Shown here piece by piece: positions 29,398 through 39,028 of a stretch of DNA of 64,000 bases. Position numbers and translations under genes: made by a program. This DNA comes from an uncultured Rhodospirillaceae bacterium (lineage in GTDB: Bacteria > Pseudomonadota > Alphaproteobacteria > Rhodospirillales > UBA2165), in the NCBI GenBank assembly GCA_913020445.1, contig CAJWAR010000001.1, forward strand, positions 62,001 to 126,000, given 5' to 3'. The notes beneath the pieces are model-generated. The model had not been told where the DNA came from and did no database searches. It saw only the letters and a program-made list of their open reading frames with translations. Positions within the stretch are counted from its first letter, which is position 1. Each line of letters starts with the position of its first letter.

Positions 29398-29980
29398 AAT
29401 CCGCTGCTAAAGCCGTCCGGCTCTCTTCCGATAACACCATCATATGGCCGTATTTAGGATGATTGATGCCAACCGTTACGCGAGCGTTATTTTCTCTGAA
29501 TTTGGCAATCTGATCATCTGAAAATTCGAAATGGACAAACTGAACGGATGAGGCTTTTCCCTCTGCATTGGTCCGATCAACATCCTGTTCCGGTTTGGCA
29601 ATTACCTCTTCACCATCAATTTCAATGACCATACAGTCTTCGACGCCGCCGAGCCCAGTCAAAAACGCTGATCGAATATCAGCATTATCGATTTCAAACA
29701 TCACCGTTGCGACCAACTCCTTACCATTTGGAATCAAGGGATTATAGGCTTCCAGCTCATCGGCAAGCTGAGCCTCGCCGCCTTTTTCGATGCGCAGCAT
29801 TTCCTGAACTTGATACCACATCGTATCGAAAGATTCGAAATAGAAGGTGGCATAGGGCCCGACCGCCAAGCGCCGAAGTTTCTTGGCCGCAACGATCTCA
29901 GCGCGGCGCTGCCCCCGGATTTCTTCATAAGTGGTTAAATCCAGGATATCGTCACGGGTAAGTTCTGTTCTGATGGTCAT
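29390..29980 (-). CDS. DUF3501 family protein
   Basis: 196 residues with the DUF3501 features: an N-terminal L-T-R-D-D-I-L-D-L-x-x-Y-E-x-I-R-G-x-R-R, F-Y-F-E-S-F-D-T-M-W-Y-Q-V-Q-E-M, and a C-terminal H-P-K-Y-G-H. Function unknown. It begins one base after the Fe-S protein stop, so the two are translated together; this pair, with rubrerythrin, recurs in proteobacteria, suggesting a shared oxidative- or iron-stress role. Confidence 0.85.
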   Translation of the reverse strand: MTIRTELTRDDILDLTTYEEIRGQRRAEIVAAKKLRRLAVGPYATFYFESFDTMWYQVQEMLRIEKGGEAQLADELEAYNPLIPNGKELVATVMFEIDNADIRSAFLTGLGGVEDCMVIEIDGEEVIAKPEQDVDRTNAEGKASSVQFVHFEFSDDQIAKFRENNARVTVGINHPKYGHMMVLSEESRTALAADFT

Positions 29981-29981
29981 A

Positions 29982-31352
29982 TTATTTCGCTTCTCCGGTC
30001 AATCCGTAAGCCCGGGCTAGTATTTGGATCGGATGTTGCACCGATTGAATATATTCTTGGGTTTTTTCATCAGCCAGTTTTTCGATGCCCTGCAACATAT
30101 GCTCGCGTGCCAAAGGACATTCGGAGACGACATATTTAGCTTTGCTCTCAAGCGCTTTTCGGGCAGCGGGACGGCCGATTTTAAGCGCCACATCAAAATT
30201 TTCTTTCATGATCCCCCAAGAACCGCCATGACCGGAACAGCGTTCAATCAATTCTATTTCGGCGTCAGGAATAAGCCGCAGCATCTCGGCCGCTTTTGGA
30301 CCCATGTTTTGCGCCCGCGCATGACAGGCGAGATGGAGGCTCACACCGCCATCAAGTTTACCGAGACCCGCCGCCAGTCCTTCTTTCTTGGCGATATCGA
30401 CAATATATTCCGCCGCATCAAACGTCGCTTCGCTCAGGCGTTTGACGTTTTCATCATCCGGTACAATCAACGGCCATTCAAATTTTAGCATTAACGCGCA
30501 AGATGGCACGAGCGCAACAATGTCGTAACCTTTATCAATCCAGCCAACGAGCTCAGCGGAAACTTTTTTGGCATTTTCGGCAACCCGCGCAAGATCGCCC
30601 TGCTCCAATTGCGGCATACCACAACAGGACGGATAAACCACTTCCGTTGCGACACCGTTTTTCGCCAGAATCGCCTGGGTTGCCTCACCAATCTCTGGAT
30701 TGTTGTAATTGACAAAACAAGTGGCATAGAGCGCCGCTTTGCGGCCCGATTTAATTAATGTTGCCGGGGTATTTTCTGGGGCATCATCTGGTTTTTTCTG
30801 ATCCCTTTTCGCCAGTGAAACGCTCTGAAATTCCGGCAGCTCGGCATCTTGGTGAATGTCTGCCGTCTTTTCCAGCAATGGCCGGGTTAGTGCATTGCCG
30901 CGCTTGCTCGCCCAATTGGCGAGCGGTGCGATAGGCGCGGCGAGTTTGCCGTTGCGGTCGGTTTCCGTGATCTGGCGATGGGTAAATTTGACTTTGCCTT
31001 GGCTAAATTCCATCGCCCGGTAGCGCAGCATCAGATGCGGAAAGTCCAAATCAAATTGATGCGGCGGCACATAGGGGCATTTGGTCATAAAGCACATATC
31101 ACAAAGCGTGCAGGCATCAATTACGGGTTTGAAATCCGCACTCACAACACTATCAAGTTCACCGCTATCCGACTCGTCGATCAGGTCAAATAACCGGGGG
31201 AAACTATCGCAGAGATTGAAACAACGCCGGCAGCCATGGCAAATATCAAAAATCCGGTGCAGTTCAGCGTCGATTTTGCCCGGATCAATGAAATCCGCTT
31301 CCAGCCAGGGAATTTGGTGACGGGTGGGGGCTTCTAAACTACCTTCAGTCAT
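29982..31352 (-). CDS. Fe-S oxidoreductase of the GlpC/heterodisulfide-reductase type
   Basis: 456 residues. Two 4Fe-4S ferredoxin motifs: C-H-G-C-R-R-C-F-N-L-C near residue 38 and C-T-L-C-D-M-C-F-M-T-K-C-P near 81. Then two CCG-type modules: C-F-V-N-Y...C-C-G-M-P-Q and C-H-A-R...C-S-G-H-G-G, the second with Ser where CCG would have Cys. These domains bind a non-cubane cluster in heterodisulfide reductase and membrane-anchor subunits such as GlpC. No membrane segment, so it likely acts in the cytoplasm, perhaps passing electrons to the rubrerythrin upstream. The redox partner is not shown. Confidence 0.88.
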   Translation of the reverse strand: MTEGSLEAPTRHQIPWLEADFIDPGKIDAELHRIFDICHGCRRCFNLCDSFPRLFDLIDESDSGELDSVVSADFKPVIDACTLCDMCFMTKCPYVPPHQFDLDFPHLMLRYRAMEFSQGKVKFTHRQITETDRNGKLAAPIAPLANWASKRGNALTRPLLEKTADIHQDAELPEFQSVSLAKRDQKKPDDAPENTPATLIKSGRKAALYATCFVNYNNPEIGEATQAILAKNGVATEVVYPSCCGMPQLEQGDLARVAENAKKVSAELVGWIDKGYDIVALVPSCALMLKFEWPLIVPDDENVKRLSEATFDAAEYIVDIAKKEGLAAGLGKLDGGVSLHLACHARAQNMGPKAAEMLRLIPDAEIELIERCSGHGGSWGIMKENFDVALKIGRPAARKALESKAKYVVSECPLAREHMLQGIEKLADEKTQEYIQSVQHPIQILARAYGLTGEAK

Positions 31353-31393
31353 GACAAAACCGTAAATATTTTAAATTCAAAATAATTGATAAT

Positions 31394-31422
31394 AAAAAAA
31401 GGGGACCCGGGCCCGGATCCCC
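31394..31422 (-). terminator. Intrinsic terminator after the rubrerythrin gene
   Basis: Read leftward: a nine-pair hairpin GGGGATCCG...CGGGTCCCC (one T-G pair) with loop GGCC, followed by TTTTTTT. It lies 44 bp after the rubrerythrin stop and 42 bp before the Fe-S gene start, so read-through is needed for cotranscription with the genes behind it, or they have a lower expression level. Confidence 0.85.
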
Positions 31423-31465
31423 CAATTTACGTCAAAATGCGGGGTCTAATTGACCTGCATTCAAA

Positions 31466-31885
31466 TTAATCGAGCGAATCCAGGGCTTTTTGGAAACGGC
31501 CAGCGTGGGACTTTTCAGCCTTGGCAAGCGTTTCAAACCAGTCGGCAATTTCGTCGAAACCTTCTTCACGGGCGGTTTTGGCCATGCCAGGATACATGTC
31601 GGTGTATTCATGAGTTTCACCGGCAATAGCGGCGCCCAAATTTTGCTCGGTCGTGCCAATTGGCTCTCCGGTAGCCGGATCACCGGTCTCTTCAAGATAT
31701 TCCAAATGGCCGTGCGCATGACCGGTTTCACCTTCGGCCGTCGAACGGAATACGGTTGAAACATCGTTATACCCCTCAACATCCGCTTTTTGCGCGAAAT
31801 AGAGGTAGCGGCGGTTGGCTTGAGATTCGCCGGCAAAGGCGTCTTTCAAATTTTGTTCGGTTCCAGTTCCTTTTAGTGAAGGCAT
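31466..31885 (-). CDS. Rubrerythrin-family diiron protein
   Basis: 139 residues, the length of a ferritin-like diiron domain without the rubredoxin tail. Metal ligands are visible in paired helices: [23 protein letters not shown] and E-K-S-H-A-G-R-F. Rubrerythrins reduce hydrogen peroxide, with electrons usually from rubredoxin; lacking that domain here, the Fe-S protein behind it could serve. Strong ribosome site GGGAGGGG before ATG. An Irr-box-like site lies upstream. Confidence 0.9.
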   Translation of the reverse strand: MPSLKGTGTEQNLKDAFAGESQANRRYLYFAQKADVEGYNDVSTVFRSTAEGETGHAHGHLEYLEETGDPATGEPIGTTEQNLGAAIAGETHEYTDMYPGMAKTAREEGFDEIADWFETLAKAEKSHAGRFQKALDSLD

Positions 31886-31988
31886 TGATCCCCTCCCTTT
31901 ATATTTGAGTTAAAAAATTTAAACGTCCCCATTACCGTTACGTCACTCAATCATTTCAATTGGGCGACAACCGGTATCTTTCAACGTT

Positions 31989-32017
31989 ACTATGAGGATA
32001 TAAAAAAAAAGAGTCAA
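31989..32017 (-). promoter_or_regulatory. Candidate promoter of the rubrerythrin gene
   Basis: Read leftward: TTGACT (32017-32012), a 17-nt spacer that is mostly T, then CATAGT (31994-31989). The -35 matches five of six consensus bases and the -10 four of six. The Irr-box-like site ends 7 bp upstream of the -35. Confidence 0.5.
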
Positions 32018-32023
32018 CCATTT

Positions 32024-32040
32024 TTTTGAATAATTCTAAA
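32024..32040. promoter_or_regulatory. Irr-box-like (iron control element) site upstream of rubrerythrin
   Basis: TTTTGAA-TAA-TTCTAAA differs at one position from the Irr box TTTAGAA-N3-TTCTAAA described in alphaproteobacteria. It lies between irr and the rubrerythrin gene, next to the latter's predicted promoter. Iron-storage and peroxide genes are known Irr targets in rhizobia. Confidence 0.6.
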
Positions 32041-32073
32041 AAATGTTATAACTCTTTGTTTCTAGGTACTAAT

Positions 32074-32490
32074 CTAGCTATTTTTGACGCGTACTATAAC
32101 ATCAATACGGCTTATTTCCTGGCCTGTGCCAACAGCCGGCATACCTGTCAAACCAATTTGACCGTCGTCGATATCCTTCAATTCACGACTATCTTCATTA
32201 AAGATATGATGGTGATCGGAAGTATTGGTATCAAAGTAACTGCGTCCTGAATCAACCACAATCTCACGCAACAGCCCAGCCTCATTAAATTGGTGCAAGG
32301 TGTTGTAAACCGTCGCCAAAGAAACCCTAACTTTAGCGTCCAGCGCTTCACCATGCAGGATTTCAGCTGTGATATGGCGGTCATGATCATCAAATAACAG
32401 TTTGGCCAAAGCAAGGCGTTGACGGGTTGGCCGCAAACCGGCATTCCGCAAACGGTCCAAGGCGTGGCTGTAGGGACGTACTTTATCCAT
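32074..32490 (-). CDS. irr: Iron response regulator, Fur family
   Basis: 138 residues from ATG at 32490; a TTG four codons upstream is in frame. Fur fold: L-R-P-T-R-Q-R-L-A-L-A-K-L-L-F near residue 25, V-S-L-A-T-V-Y-N-T-L near 58, and a metal/haem region D-H-H-H-I-F. The histidine triplet is the Irr haem-binding feature; the N-terminal Cys-Pro haem motif of Bradyrhizobium Irr is absent. It lies beside fabA-fabB-fabI as in many alphaproteobacteria, though here after fabI. TATAAT at 32520-32525 gives a short leader. Confidence 0.88.
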   Translation of the reverse strand: MDKVRPYSHALDRLRNAGLRPTRQRLALAKLLFDDHDRHITAEILHGEALDAKVRVSLATVYNTLHQFNEAGLLREIVVDSGRSYFDTNTSDHHHIFNEDSRELKDIDDGQIGLTGMPAVGTGQEISRIDVIVRVKNS

Positions 32491-32519
32491 GGTATTCACC
32501 AACTTTCTAGTTTTGATTA

Positions 32520-32525
32520 ATTATA
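32520..32525 (-). promoter_or_regulatory. -10 element of irr
   Basis: Read leftward it is a perfect TATAAT, 29 bp upstream of the irr ATG, implying a start near 32513. No convincing -35 lies at 16-18 bp, so the promoter may depend on an activator or on the -10 alone. Confidence 0.45.
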
Positions 32526-32567
32526 GATAAGGAATAACCATAAATAAATCAAGGTTTATATTGATAA

Positions 32568-32584
32568 TTTTGAATTATTCGAAG
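32568..32584. promoter_or_regulatory. Second, weaker Irr-box-like site upstream of irr
   Basis: TTTTGAA-TTA-TTCGAAG shares its left half exactly with the site at 32024 and has TTC at the start of the right half. It lies 78 bp upstream of the irr ATG, which would allow autoregulation. Match to the full consensus is modest. Confidence 0.35.
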
Positions 32585-32591
32585 TTCAGTG

Positions 32592-33392
32592 TTACTCGCC
32601 TGATAAATAAGGCATACCGACAATGTTATAACCGGAATCAACATGGTGTGTTTCACCGGTGACGCCACTGCTCAAATCACTGAGTAAATAAACAGCTGTG
32701 CCGCCAAGCTGCTCAAGGGTAACCGAGCGCCTGAGCGGTGCATTAGCCTCGCTAATTTTGTAAATCTTACGAGCTCCCCCAATGGCGCTGCCTGCCAAGG
32801 TACGCATCGGACCGGCAGAAACCGCGTTGACGCGGATTCCGTCCGGCCCCAAATCCACAGCCAAATAACGCACACTCGCTTCGAGCGCCGCTTTGGCAAC
32901 CCCCATGACATTGTAATTTGGCAAGACACGTTCGGCGCCGTAATAAGTCAGCGTAATCATGCTGCCGCCATTTTCTTTCATTAAAGGATAAGCCGCTTGA
33001 GCAACGGCGGTAAACGAAAAGCACGAGATATTCATGGTGCGGACAAAATTTTCCGCCGTTGTATCAACGTAGCGGCTATTTAACTCTTCTTTATCGGAAT
33101 ACGCCAAGGAATGCACAATAAAATCAAGCGTGCCCCAATCAGCAGCCAAACGATCAAAGACAGCCTCAAGGCTGCCTGTTTCTTCGACGTCGCATTGCAG
33201 GACAATATTTGAGCCAATGCTTTCGGCCAAAGGCAGCAAACGTTTTTCAAAGGCCTCGCCTTGATACGTAAAGGCAAGCTCCGCACCCTCATCAGCCAAG
33301 GTTTTGGCAATGCCCCAAGCAATTGAGCGTTCATTGGCAACACCCATCACCAGGCCGCGCTTACCCGTCATTATACCATTAGATTCTGTCAT
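32592..33392 (-). CDS. fabI: Enoyl-[acyl-carrier-protein] reductase (NADH)
   Basis: 266 residues from ATG at 33392, chosen because it starts 8 bp after the fabB stop; the frame opens 13 codons earlier inside fabB. Atypical SDR: N-E-R-S-I-A-W-G-I-A near the cofactor loop, and the FabI active site Y-N-V-M-G-V-A-K (Y-x6-K). It does the last reduction of the fatty acid elongation cycle and is the triclosan target. Last gene of fabA-fabB-fabI. Confidence 0.95.
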   Translation of the reverse strand: MTESNGIMTGKRGLVMGVANERSIAWGIAKTLADEGAELAFTYQGEAFEKRLLPLAESIGSNIVLQCDVEETGSLEAVFDRLAADWGTLDFIVHSLAYSDKEELNSRYVDTTAENFVRTMNISCFSFTAVAQAAYPLMKENGGSMITLTYYGAERVLPNYNVMGVAKAALEASVRYLAVDLGPDGIRVNAVSAGPMRTLAGSAIGGARKIYKISEANAPLRRSVTLEQLGGTAVYLLSDLSSGVTGETHHVDSGYNIVGMPYLSGE

Positions 33393-33400
33393 GGATATTT

Positions 33401-34624
33401 TTAGGCGTCTGGACGGGTGAATACAAGGCACGCATTGGTGCCGCCAAAGCCAAAACTATTGGACATCGCACAATTGATTTCAACATCATCCATGCGTTCC
33501 TGGACAATCGGCATATCGCCAACTTCCGGTTCGAGCTCTTCAATATTGGCGGACGCACAAATGAAATTATTATCCATCATCAATAGGGAGTAGATCGATT
33601 CCTGTACGCCCGTAGCGCCCAAGGAATGGCCGGTCAGGGATTTGGTTGAATTAAAATACGGTATCCGATTACGGTCGCCAAAAGCCTCCCGGATAGCTGC
33701 CAATTCTTTGACATCACCAACCGGCGTCGAGGTGCCGTGGGTGTTGATGTAATCAACCGGCAGATCGACCGTTGACAGGGCTTGATTCATGCACCGGACG
33801 GCGCCCTCACCGGACGGCTGCACCATGTCGAAGCCATCCGAAGTCGCGCCATAGCCGGCCACTTCGCCGTAAATTTTTGCGCCGCGTGCCTTGGCGCGTT
33901 CATATTCTTCAACCACAACAACACCGCCGCCACCGGCAATGACAAAGCCGTCGCGATTGGCATCAAAAGCCCGGGACGCCTTTTCAGGGGTCTCGTTATA
34001 GCCCGATGAGAGCGCCGGCATCGCGTCAAACATCACCGACATACCCCAATCAAGCTCTTCACCGCCACCGGCAAAGACAATGTCCTGTTTGCCCCATTGG
34101 ATCATTTCAGCAGCATTACCGATGCAATGTGCTGAAGTCGAGCAGGCCGAGGTGATCGAATAATTGACGCCTTTAATTTTAAACGGTGTCGCGAGAGTTG
34201 CCGAATTGGTCGATGACATGGTGCGCGGCACCATGAAAGGACCGACTTTTTTGGGGCCTCGATTGCGGGTGGTGTCAGCAGCTTCAATCAAGTTTTTAAC
34301 CGACGGACCGCCAGAGCCCATGATCAGGCCGCTACGTTCGTTCGATACCTCATCTTCGCTGAGACCTGAATCTTCGATGGCCTGTTCCATAGCGATGTAA
34401 TTATAGGCCGCACCCTCGCCCATAAAACGGCGAACGCGGCGGTCGACGAGTTCTGTCACATCAATATCAGGCTTGCCGTAAACCTGGCTGCGAAAACCCA
34501 TCTCGGCAAATTCTTCTGAGAAACTGATGCCCGATTTACATTCGCGCAAAGAGTTGAGAACTTCTTCCTTACTGTTACCAATGCAGGAAACAATACCAAT
34601 GCCGGTTATAACTGCTCTTCTCAC
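33401..34624 (-). CDS. fabB: 3-oxoacyl-[acyl-carrier-protein] synthase I
   Basis: 407 residues. Thiolase-fold condensing enzyme with the nucleophile in S-A-C-S-T-S-A-H near residue 163, and the two active-site His in [11 protein letters not shown] and [10 protein letters not shown]. The adjacency to fabA marks it as FabB, which elongates cis-unsaturated acyl chains, rather than FabF. Starts 29 bp after fabA. Confidence 0.96.
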   Translation of the reverse strand: MRRAVITGIGIVSCIGNSKEEVLNSLRECKSGISFSEEFAEMGFRSQVYGKPDIDVTELVDRRVRRFMGEGAAYNYIAMEQAIEDSGLSEDEVSNERSGLIMGSGGPSVKNLIEAADTTRNRGPKKVGPFMVPRTMSSTNSATLATPFKIKGVNYSITSACSTSAHCIGNAAEMIQWGKQDIVFAGGGEELDWGMSVMFDAMPALSSGYNETPEKASRAFDANRDGFVIAGGGGVVVVEEYERAKARGAKIYGEVAGYGATSDGFDMVQPSGEGAVRCMNQALSTVDLPVDYINTHGTSTPVGDVKELAAIREAFGDRNRIPYFNSTKSLTGHSLGATGVQESIYSLLMMDNNFICASANIEELEPEVGDMPIVQERMDDVEINCAMSNSFGFGGTNACLVFTRPDA

Positions 34625-34653
34625 GATATCCTCTTTAGCTAATTTAACTCAGA

Positions 34654-35217
34654 TTATGCGTCCGCTGGAATGGTGCCAACGCGAAGACCCTTCGTTTCAT
34701 AGACAGTTTCACCATCAATCGCCATCTGTCCGTCGGCAAATGCCAAGGCAACTTGACGATTAACGACCCGCTTAATATCGATATGATAAGTCACCAGCTT
34801 GGCTGCCGGCGTGACCATGCCGCTAAATTTTATTTCGCCGGCGCCAAACGCCCGGCCACGACCGGGCGCGCCGGTCCAGCCAATATAGAAGCCAGCCAAT
34901 TGCCACAGAGCATCCAGCCCGAGACAACCCGGCATTACCGGATCGCCTTCAAAGTGACAGGGGAAAAACCAGAGATCCGGCTTGATATCAAGCTCGGCAA
35001 TAATTTCGCCTTTGCCATAGGCGCCGCCATCGGCGGTGATCGAGGTGATGCGATCAAACATCAACATTGGCGGCAAGGGAAGCTGAGCATTACCCGGGCC
35101 AAATAATTCACCTTTCCCGCAAGCGATCAACTCGTCATAGGAATAGCTGTTTTGCGGAACAAATAAGCTTTCGCCAGCCATATTCTCTGCTACTGAACTC
35201 ATGCCGGATGTGGTCAT
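34654..35217 (-). CDS. fabA: 3-hydroxydecanoyl-[acyl-carrier-protein] dehydratase/isomerase
   Basis: 187 residues. Hot-dog fold with catalytic His in [11 protein letters not shown] near residue 85 and Asp in L-G-L-D-A-L-W-Q-L near 99. It dehydrates hydroxydecanoyl-ACP and isomerises it to the cis-3 form, the branch point to unsaturated fatty acids. First gene of the fab operon. The pnp gene lies upstream beyond a 240-bp gap. Confidence 0.96.
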   Translation of the reverse strand: MTTSGMSSVAENMAGESLFVPQNSYSYDELIACGKGELFGPGNAQLPLPPMLMFDRITSITADGGAYGKGEIIAELDIKPDLWFFPCHFEGDPVMPGCLGLDALWQLAGFYIGWTGAPGRGRAFGAGEIKFSGMVTPAAKLVTYHIDIKRVVNRQVALAFADGQMAIDGETVYETKGLRVGTIPADA

Positions 35218-35378
35218 GGCCCAATCCCTTCAAATCTTAAATTAACGTCCAATTACTGCCATGGCGAAAAGCCCGGATTAAAAGCTTTGCCGCTTACAAT
35301 TACGACCAATTTAATCCGTGCCAATATTTTATCGCCTGCTTACCTATTACATATATGTAGTGATTTTTGAAAAGACGA

Positions 35379-35420
35379 CTCATTGGGCAAAAAAGTTTAA
35401 TTTTTTTTCCACCCAATGAG
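35379..35420 (-). terminator. Hairpin after pnp, probable terminator
   Basis: Read leftward, CTCATTGGG pairs perfectly with CCCAATGAG; the 24-nt interior can extend the stem by A-run/T-run pairing. It lies ~40 bp after the pnp stop and upstream of fabA, separating the two transcription units. The tail after it (TCGTCTTTTC) is only partly T-rich. Confidence 0.65.
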
Positions 35421-35457
35421 CGTTGCTATTCGAACAATCAAGAATTAGCCGGTTTAA

Positions 35458-37566
35458 TTAACCGGATATTTCCTCGCCACTTTCCTGATCTACCGATTTC
35501 ATGGAAAGTTTTACCTTGCCGCGATCATCGATGCCGATCAGTTTGACCTTAACTTCATCGCCAACATTAACAATGTCGGTGGTTTTTTCGACCCGCTCAG
35601 GGCGTAATTCACTAATGTGAACCAAGCCATCACGCGCACCCATGAAGTTAACAAAGGCACCAAAATCAACCGTCTTAACGACCTTACCGGTATAAATTAC
35701 GCCAACTTCAGGCTCGGCGGTGATGGCCTTGATCATGTTAATCGCGGCTTCTGAGGCCTGCTCATCAACAGCGGCTACTTTAACCGTACCATCATCTTCG
35801 ATGTCGATTTTAGCACCCGTTGTTTCACAGATTTCCCGGATCATCTTGCCACCTGGGCCGATGATTTCGCGGATTTTATCGGTCGGCACCATAATGACGG
35901 TGATGCGCGGCGCGTTTTCACTGACATCATCGCGGGCGTGATCAATGGCTTTGGCCATTTCATCCAGGATATGCAAGCGGCCTTCACGAGCTTGTTCGAG
36001 CGCTGTTTCCATGATGTCCTTGGTGATCGAAGTGATCTTAATGTCCATCTGCAGCGCCGTGATACCTTCATTTGTACCGGCAACTTTGAAGTCCATATCA
36101 CCGAGATGATCTTCATCACCGAGAATATCGGAAAGTACGGCAAGGCCGTCATCTTCCTTGATCAGACCCATGGCAATACCGGCCACCGGGCGCGCCAAGG
36201 GCACACCGGCATCCATCATCGAGAGGGACGTGCCGCAAACCGTCGCCATTGAGGACGAGCCGTTTGATTCAGTGATCTCAGAAACGATCCGAATGGTATA
36301 CGGGAAATCATCTTTTTCCGGCATGATCGGGTGAATTGCCCGCCAGGCGAGTTTACCATGACCGATTTCGCGGCGGCCTGGGCCCATCATACGGCCCGCT
36401 TCACCAACCGAATAGGGTGGGAAATTATAGTGCAACAGGAAATGTTCCCGGTAATCACCATCCAAGCCATCAATGATCTGCTCATCCTGGCCCGTACCCA
36501 AAGTGGCAACAACTATCGCCTGGGTTTCACCCCGGGTGAACAGCGCACTGCCATGAGCACGCGGCAGGATGCCAACTTCAGAGACAATGGGGCGCACTGT
36601 TTTAGTGTCACGGCCATCAATACGCTGGCCGGTTTTAATAATGTCTTTGCGGACAATATCTTTCTCGACCGATTTCAAAGCGCCGCCGACCATCATGTCA
36701 GTGGCTTCTTCGTCGTCTTCAAAGGCTTCGGTAACGCTTGCCTTCACTTCAGCAATTTTGTCCTGACGCGCGGCTTTTTCGGAAATTGCATAAGCTTCGC
36801 GCAAACCGGCTTCAGACAGCTCTTTGACTTTGTCGTTGACCTCACCCACTTTGGCCGGGGTTTCCGGTACTTCGCGGGGCTCTTTGGCACAAGCTTGTGC
36901 CAGTTCGATAATTGCCTGAATGACTTGCTGATTGGCTTCGTGACCAAACATCACGGCACCGAGCATGATTTCTTCCGACAATTCTGATGCTTCTGATTCG
37001 ACCATCAACACGCCTTCTTGCGTACCGGCAACGATGAGGTTCAGCTCAGAATTTGGCACATCATCAACTGCTGGGTTGAGGACGTATTCACCATCGATAT
37101 AACCAACGCGAGACGCACCGATGGGGCCCAAAAAGGGAATACCGGAAATCGTCAACGCAGCCGAAGTGCCGATCATTGCCGTAATATCCGGATCATTTTC
37201 GAGATCATGCGCAAGCACGGTACAAATCAACTGGGTTTCGTTTTTATAGTTCTCGTGGAACAACGGCCGGATTGGCCGATCGATCAAACGCGAAGTCAGG
37301 GTTTCTTTTTCTGAAGGTCGTGCTTCGCGTTTAAAAAAGCCGCCCGGAATTTTACCGGCGGCAAAGGTTTTTTCTTGATAATTTACAGTGAGGGGGAAAA
37401 AGTCGAGATCGGTGCGGGGCTTTTTAGCGCCGACAGCCGTACACAATACTTTGGTCTCACCATAGGTAACCAAAACAGCGCCATCTGCCTGGCGGGCGAT
37501 CTTGCCCGTCTCAATAGTCAGCTTGCGACCGCCTAGGTCTATTTCTTTTTTGAATTCATTAAACAT
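35458..37566 (-). CDS. pnp: Polyribonucleotide nucleotidyltransferase
   Basis: 702 residues from ATG at 37566, which has GGAAG 7 nt upstream; the frame remains open 28 codons further. Two RNase PH domains ([17 protein letters not shown] and [16 protein letters not shown]) flank an all-helical domain. Then a KH domain (I-I-G-P-G-G-K-M-I near 562) and S1 (G-A-F-V-N-F...G-L-V-H-I-S-E-L near 650). It degrades RNA 3'-5' by phosphorolysis. Follows rpsO, the universal order. Confidence 0.97.
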   Translation of the reverse strand: MFNEFKKEIDLGGRKLTIETGKIARQADGAVLVTYGETKVLCTAVGAKKPRTDLDFFPLTVNYQEKTFAAGKIPGGFFKREARPSEKETLTSRLIDRPIRPLFHENYKNETQLICTVLAHDLENDPDITAMIGTSAALTISGIPFLGPIGASRVGYIDGEYVLNPAVDDVPNSELNLIVAGTQEGVLMVESEASELSEEIMLGAVMFGHEANQQVIQAIIELAQACAKEPREVPETPAKVGEVNDKVKELSEAGLREAYAISEKAARQDKIAEVKASVTEAFEDDEEATDMMVGGALKSVEKDIVRKDIIKTGQRIDGRDTKTVRPIVSEVGILPRAHGSALFTRGETQAIVVATLGTGQDEQIIDGLDGDYREHFLLHYNFPPYSVGEAGRMMGPGRREIGHGKLAWRAIHPIMPEKDDFPYTIRIVSEITESNGSSSMATVCGTSLSMMDAGVPLARPVAGIAMGLIKEDDGLAVLSDILGDEDHLGDMDFKVAGTNEGITALQMDIKITSITKDIMETALEQAREGRLHILDEMAKAIDHARDDVSENAPRITVIMVPTDKIREIIGPGGKMIREICETTGAKIDIEDDGTVKVAAVDEQASEAAINMIKAITAEPEVGVIYTGKVVKTVDFGAFVNFMGARDGLVHISELRPERVEKTTDIVNVGDEVKVKLIGIDDRGKVKLSMKSVDQESGEEISG

Positions 37567-37811
37567 TTTTATCTTCCTTCCTACATACGGAAAAATATAT
37601 ATCTCCAACTTCCTACATGTTCTTGCCGGTTGATAAACCAGCAGCAACATACCTACATTCGGGTCCTTAATCTTTTAAGGACCCATCCAACCGAACTGAA
37701 TTTTGAGTTGGATTGAACCCATAAAATGGGTTGTTCACGAAATGGGAAAGGTGCCAAACGGAGATAGTTAAATTGGCTCGCCCTTCCTATTTTTTTTCTT
37801 TGGCTCGGGTC

Positions 37812-38081
37812 TTATCGACGGAGGCCAAGACGCTTGATCAAATCTTCGTAGCGTTCGGATTTCTTAGCATTAAGATAATCCAAAAGACGCCGACGTTGAC
37901 CGACCATCATCAACAACCCGCGACGGGAGTGATGGTCTTTCTTATGCGTTTTAAGATGTTCAGTGAGGTTATTGATGCGTTCGCTCAAAATCGCAACCTG
38001 CACTTCGGGAGAACCGGTATCGCCATTTTTTGTGGCATACTCAGTGATGAGCTCTTGCTTCCGCTCTGCGGTAATCGACAT
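37812..38081 (-). CDS. rpsO: 30S ribosomal protein S15
   Basis: 89 residues with the S15 signature [18 protein letters not shown] and a C-terminal R-Y[11 protein letters not shown]. It binds the 16S rRNA three-way junction and nucleates the platform. Lies 17 bp after truB and 245 bp before pnp; the gap to pnp may hold a separate pnp promoter or leader. Confidence 0.98.
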   Translation of the reverse strand: MSITAERKQELITEYATKNGDTGSPEVQVAILSERINNLTEHLKTHKKDHHSRRGLLMMVGQRRRLLDYLNAKKSERYEDLIKRLGLRR

Positions 38082-38098
38082 CGTCTACTCCAATCTTA

Positions 38099-39025
38099 TC
38101 AAAAGTTTAAAACACGAAATGGACGAATTTCACCACCTTCAAATTTAGCCAAAGCAACCACCTTTCCGTCTGCCATGGCACAAATTGTGGCGCCTTGGTC
38201 GATGTCGGTAAGGGGTGTTCGCTTGGCCACGGTGAGGGCGGAAACTGGTTGTCCGCATCTCAGGCGACGGGCTTCGTCCGCTGTCAGGGCCAGCGCCGGG
38301 ATGTCGTCCAGCGCGGTCTCAACAGGCCGTAATATGTCTACGGCGGCGCCTTTATGCCCTAATTCTTCTAGTTTATCCAGCGAAATTGCATCACTTTCTT
38401 TAAACGGGCCAACGCGGGTGCGCCGGAGGCTTGAAATATGGCCCACAGTGCCCAATTTTCTTGCCAAATCACGTGCTAACCCTCTGATATAAGCGCCTTT
38501 TCCGGAGGTTACTTCAAAAATTGCGTGGGCCTCATCAGGGCATTCAATGAGCTCAAATCGCTCGATAAATATCTTCCGCGGCGCTAAATCCACTGGTTTT
38601 TCTTGGCGCGCCAATTTGTAAGCCCGTTCACCATCAACTTTAATCGCTGAAAACGCCGGCGGTATCTGATCTATCTCACCGATAAATTCGGGCAAGGCGG
38701 CTTCAATCTCTTCGCTGCCTGGCCGATGATCACTGGTTTCAATAATCTCACCTTCAGCGTCATCGGTATCCCGCGCTTCGCCCCAGCACACCGTGAAACG
38801 ATATTCCTTACTGCCATCCATCATATAGGAAACGGTTTTGGTCGCTTCGCCAAAAGCCAGCGGTAAAATACCGGTTGCCATCGGATCGAGCGTACCACTG
38901 TGACCAACTTTGGCGGCGTTGAGAATTTTGCGGGCTTTATTGACGACTTTGGCTGAAGTGATATCAGGCGCCTTATCGATCACCAGCCAGCCATGAACGG
39001 GATCACCGCGACGTTTGCGCGCCAT
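38099..39025 (-). CDS. truB: tRNA pseudouridine-55 synthase
   Basis: 308 residues. Catalytic Asp in H-S-G-T-L-D-P-M-A-T-G near residue 45, K-E-Y-R-F-T-V near 73, and a conserved R-G-L-A-R-D-L near 180. It makes pseudouridine 55 in the T-loop of tRNAs. Starts 3 bp after rbfA. Confidence 0.97.
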   Translation of the reverse strand: MARKRRGDPVHGWLVIDKAPDITSAKVVNKARKILNAAKVGHSGTLDPMATGILPLAFGEATKTVSYMMDGSKEYRFTVCWGEARDTDDAEGEIIETSDHRPGSEEIEAALPEFIGEIDQIPPAFSAIKVDGERAYKLARQEKPVDLAPRKIFIERFELIECPDEAHAIFEVTSGKGAYIRGLARDLARKLGTVGHISSLRRTRVGPFKESDAISLDKLEELGHKGAAVDILRPVETALDDIPALALTADEARRLRCGQPVSALTVAKRTPLTDIDQGATICAMADGKVVALAKFEGGEIRPFRVLNF

Positions 39026-39028
39026 TCT

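Noticed and set aside
36331-36987. 218-residue rightward ORF
   Set aside because: Antisense to pnp with no recognisable domain.
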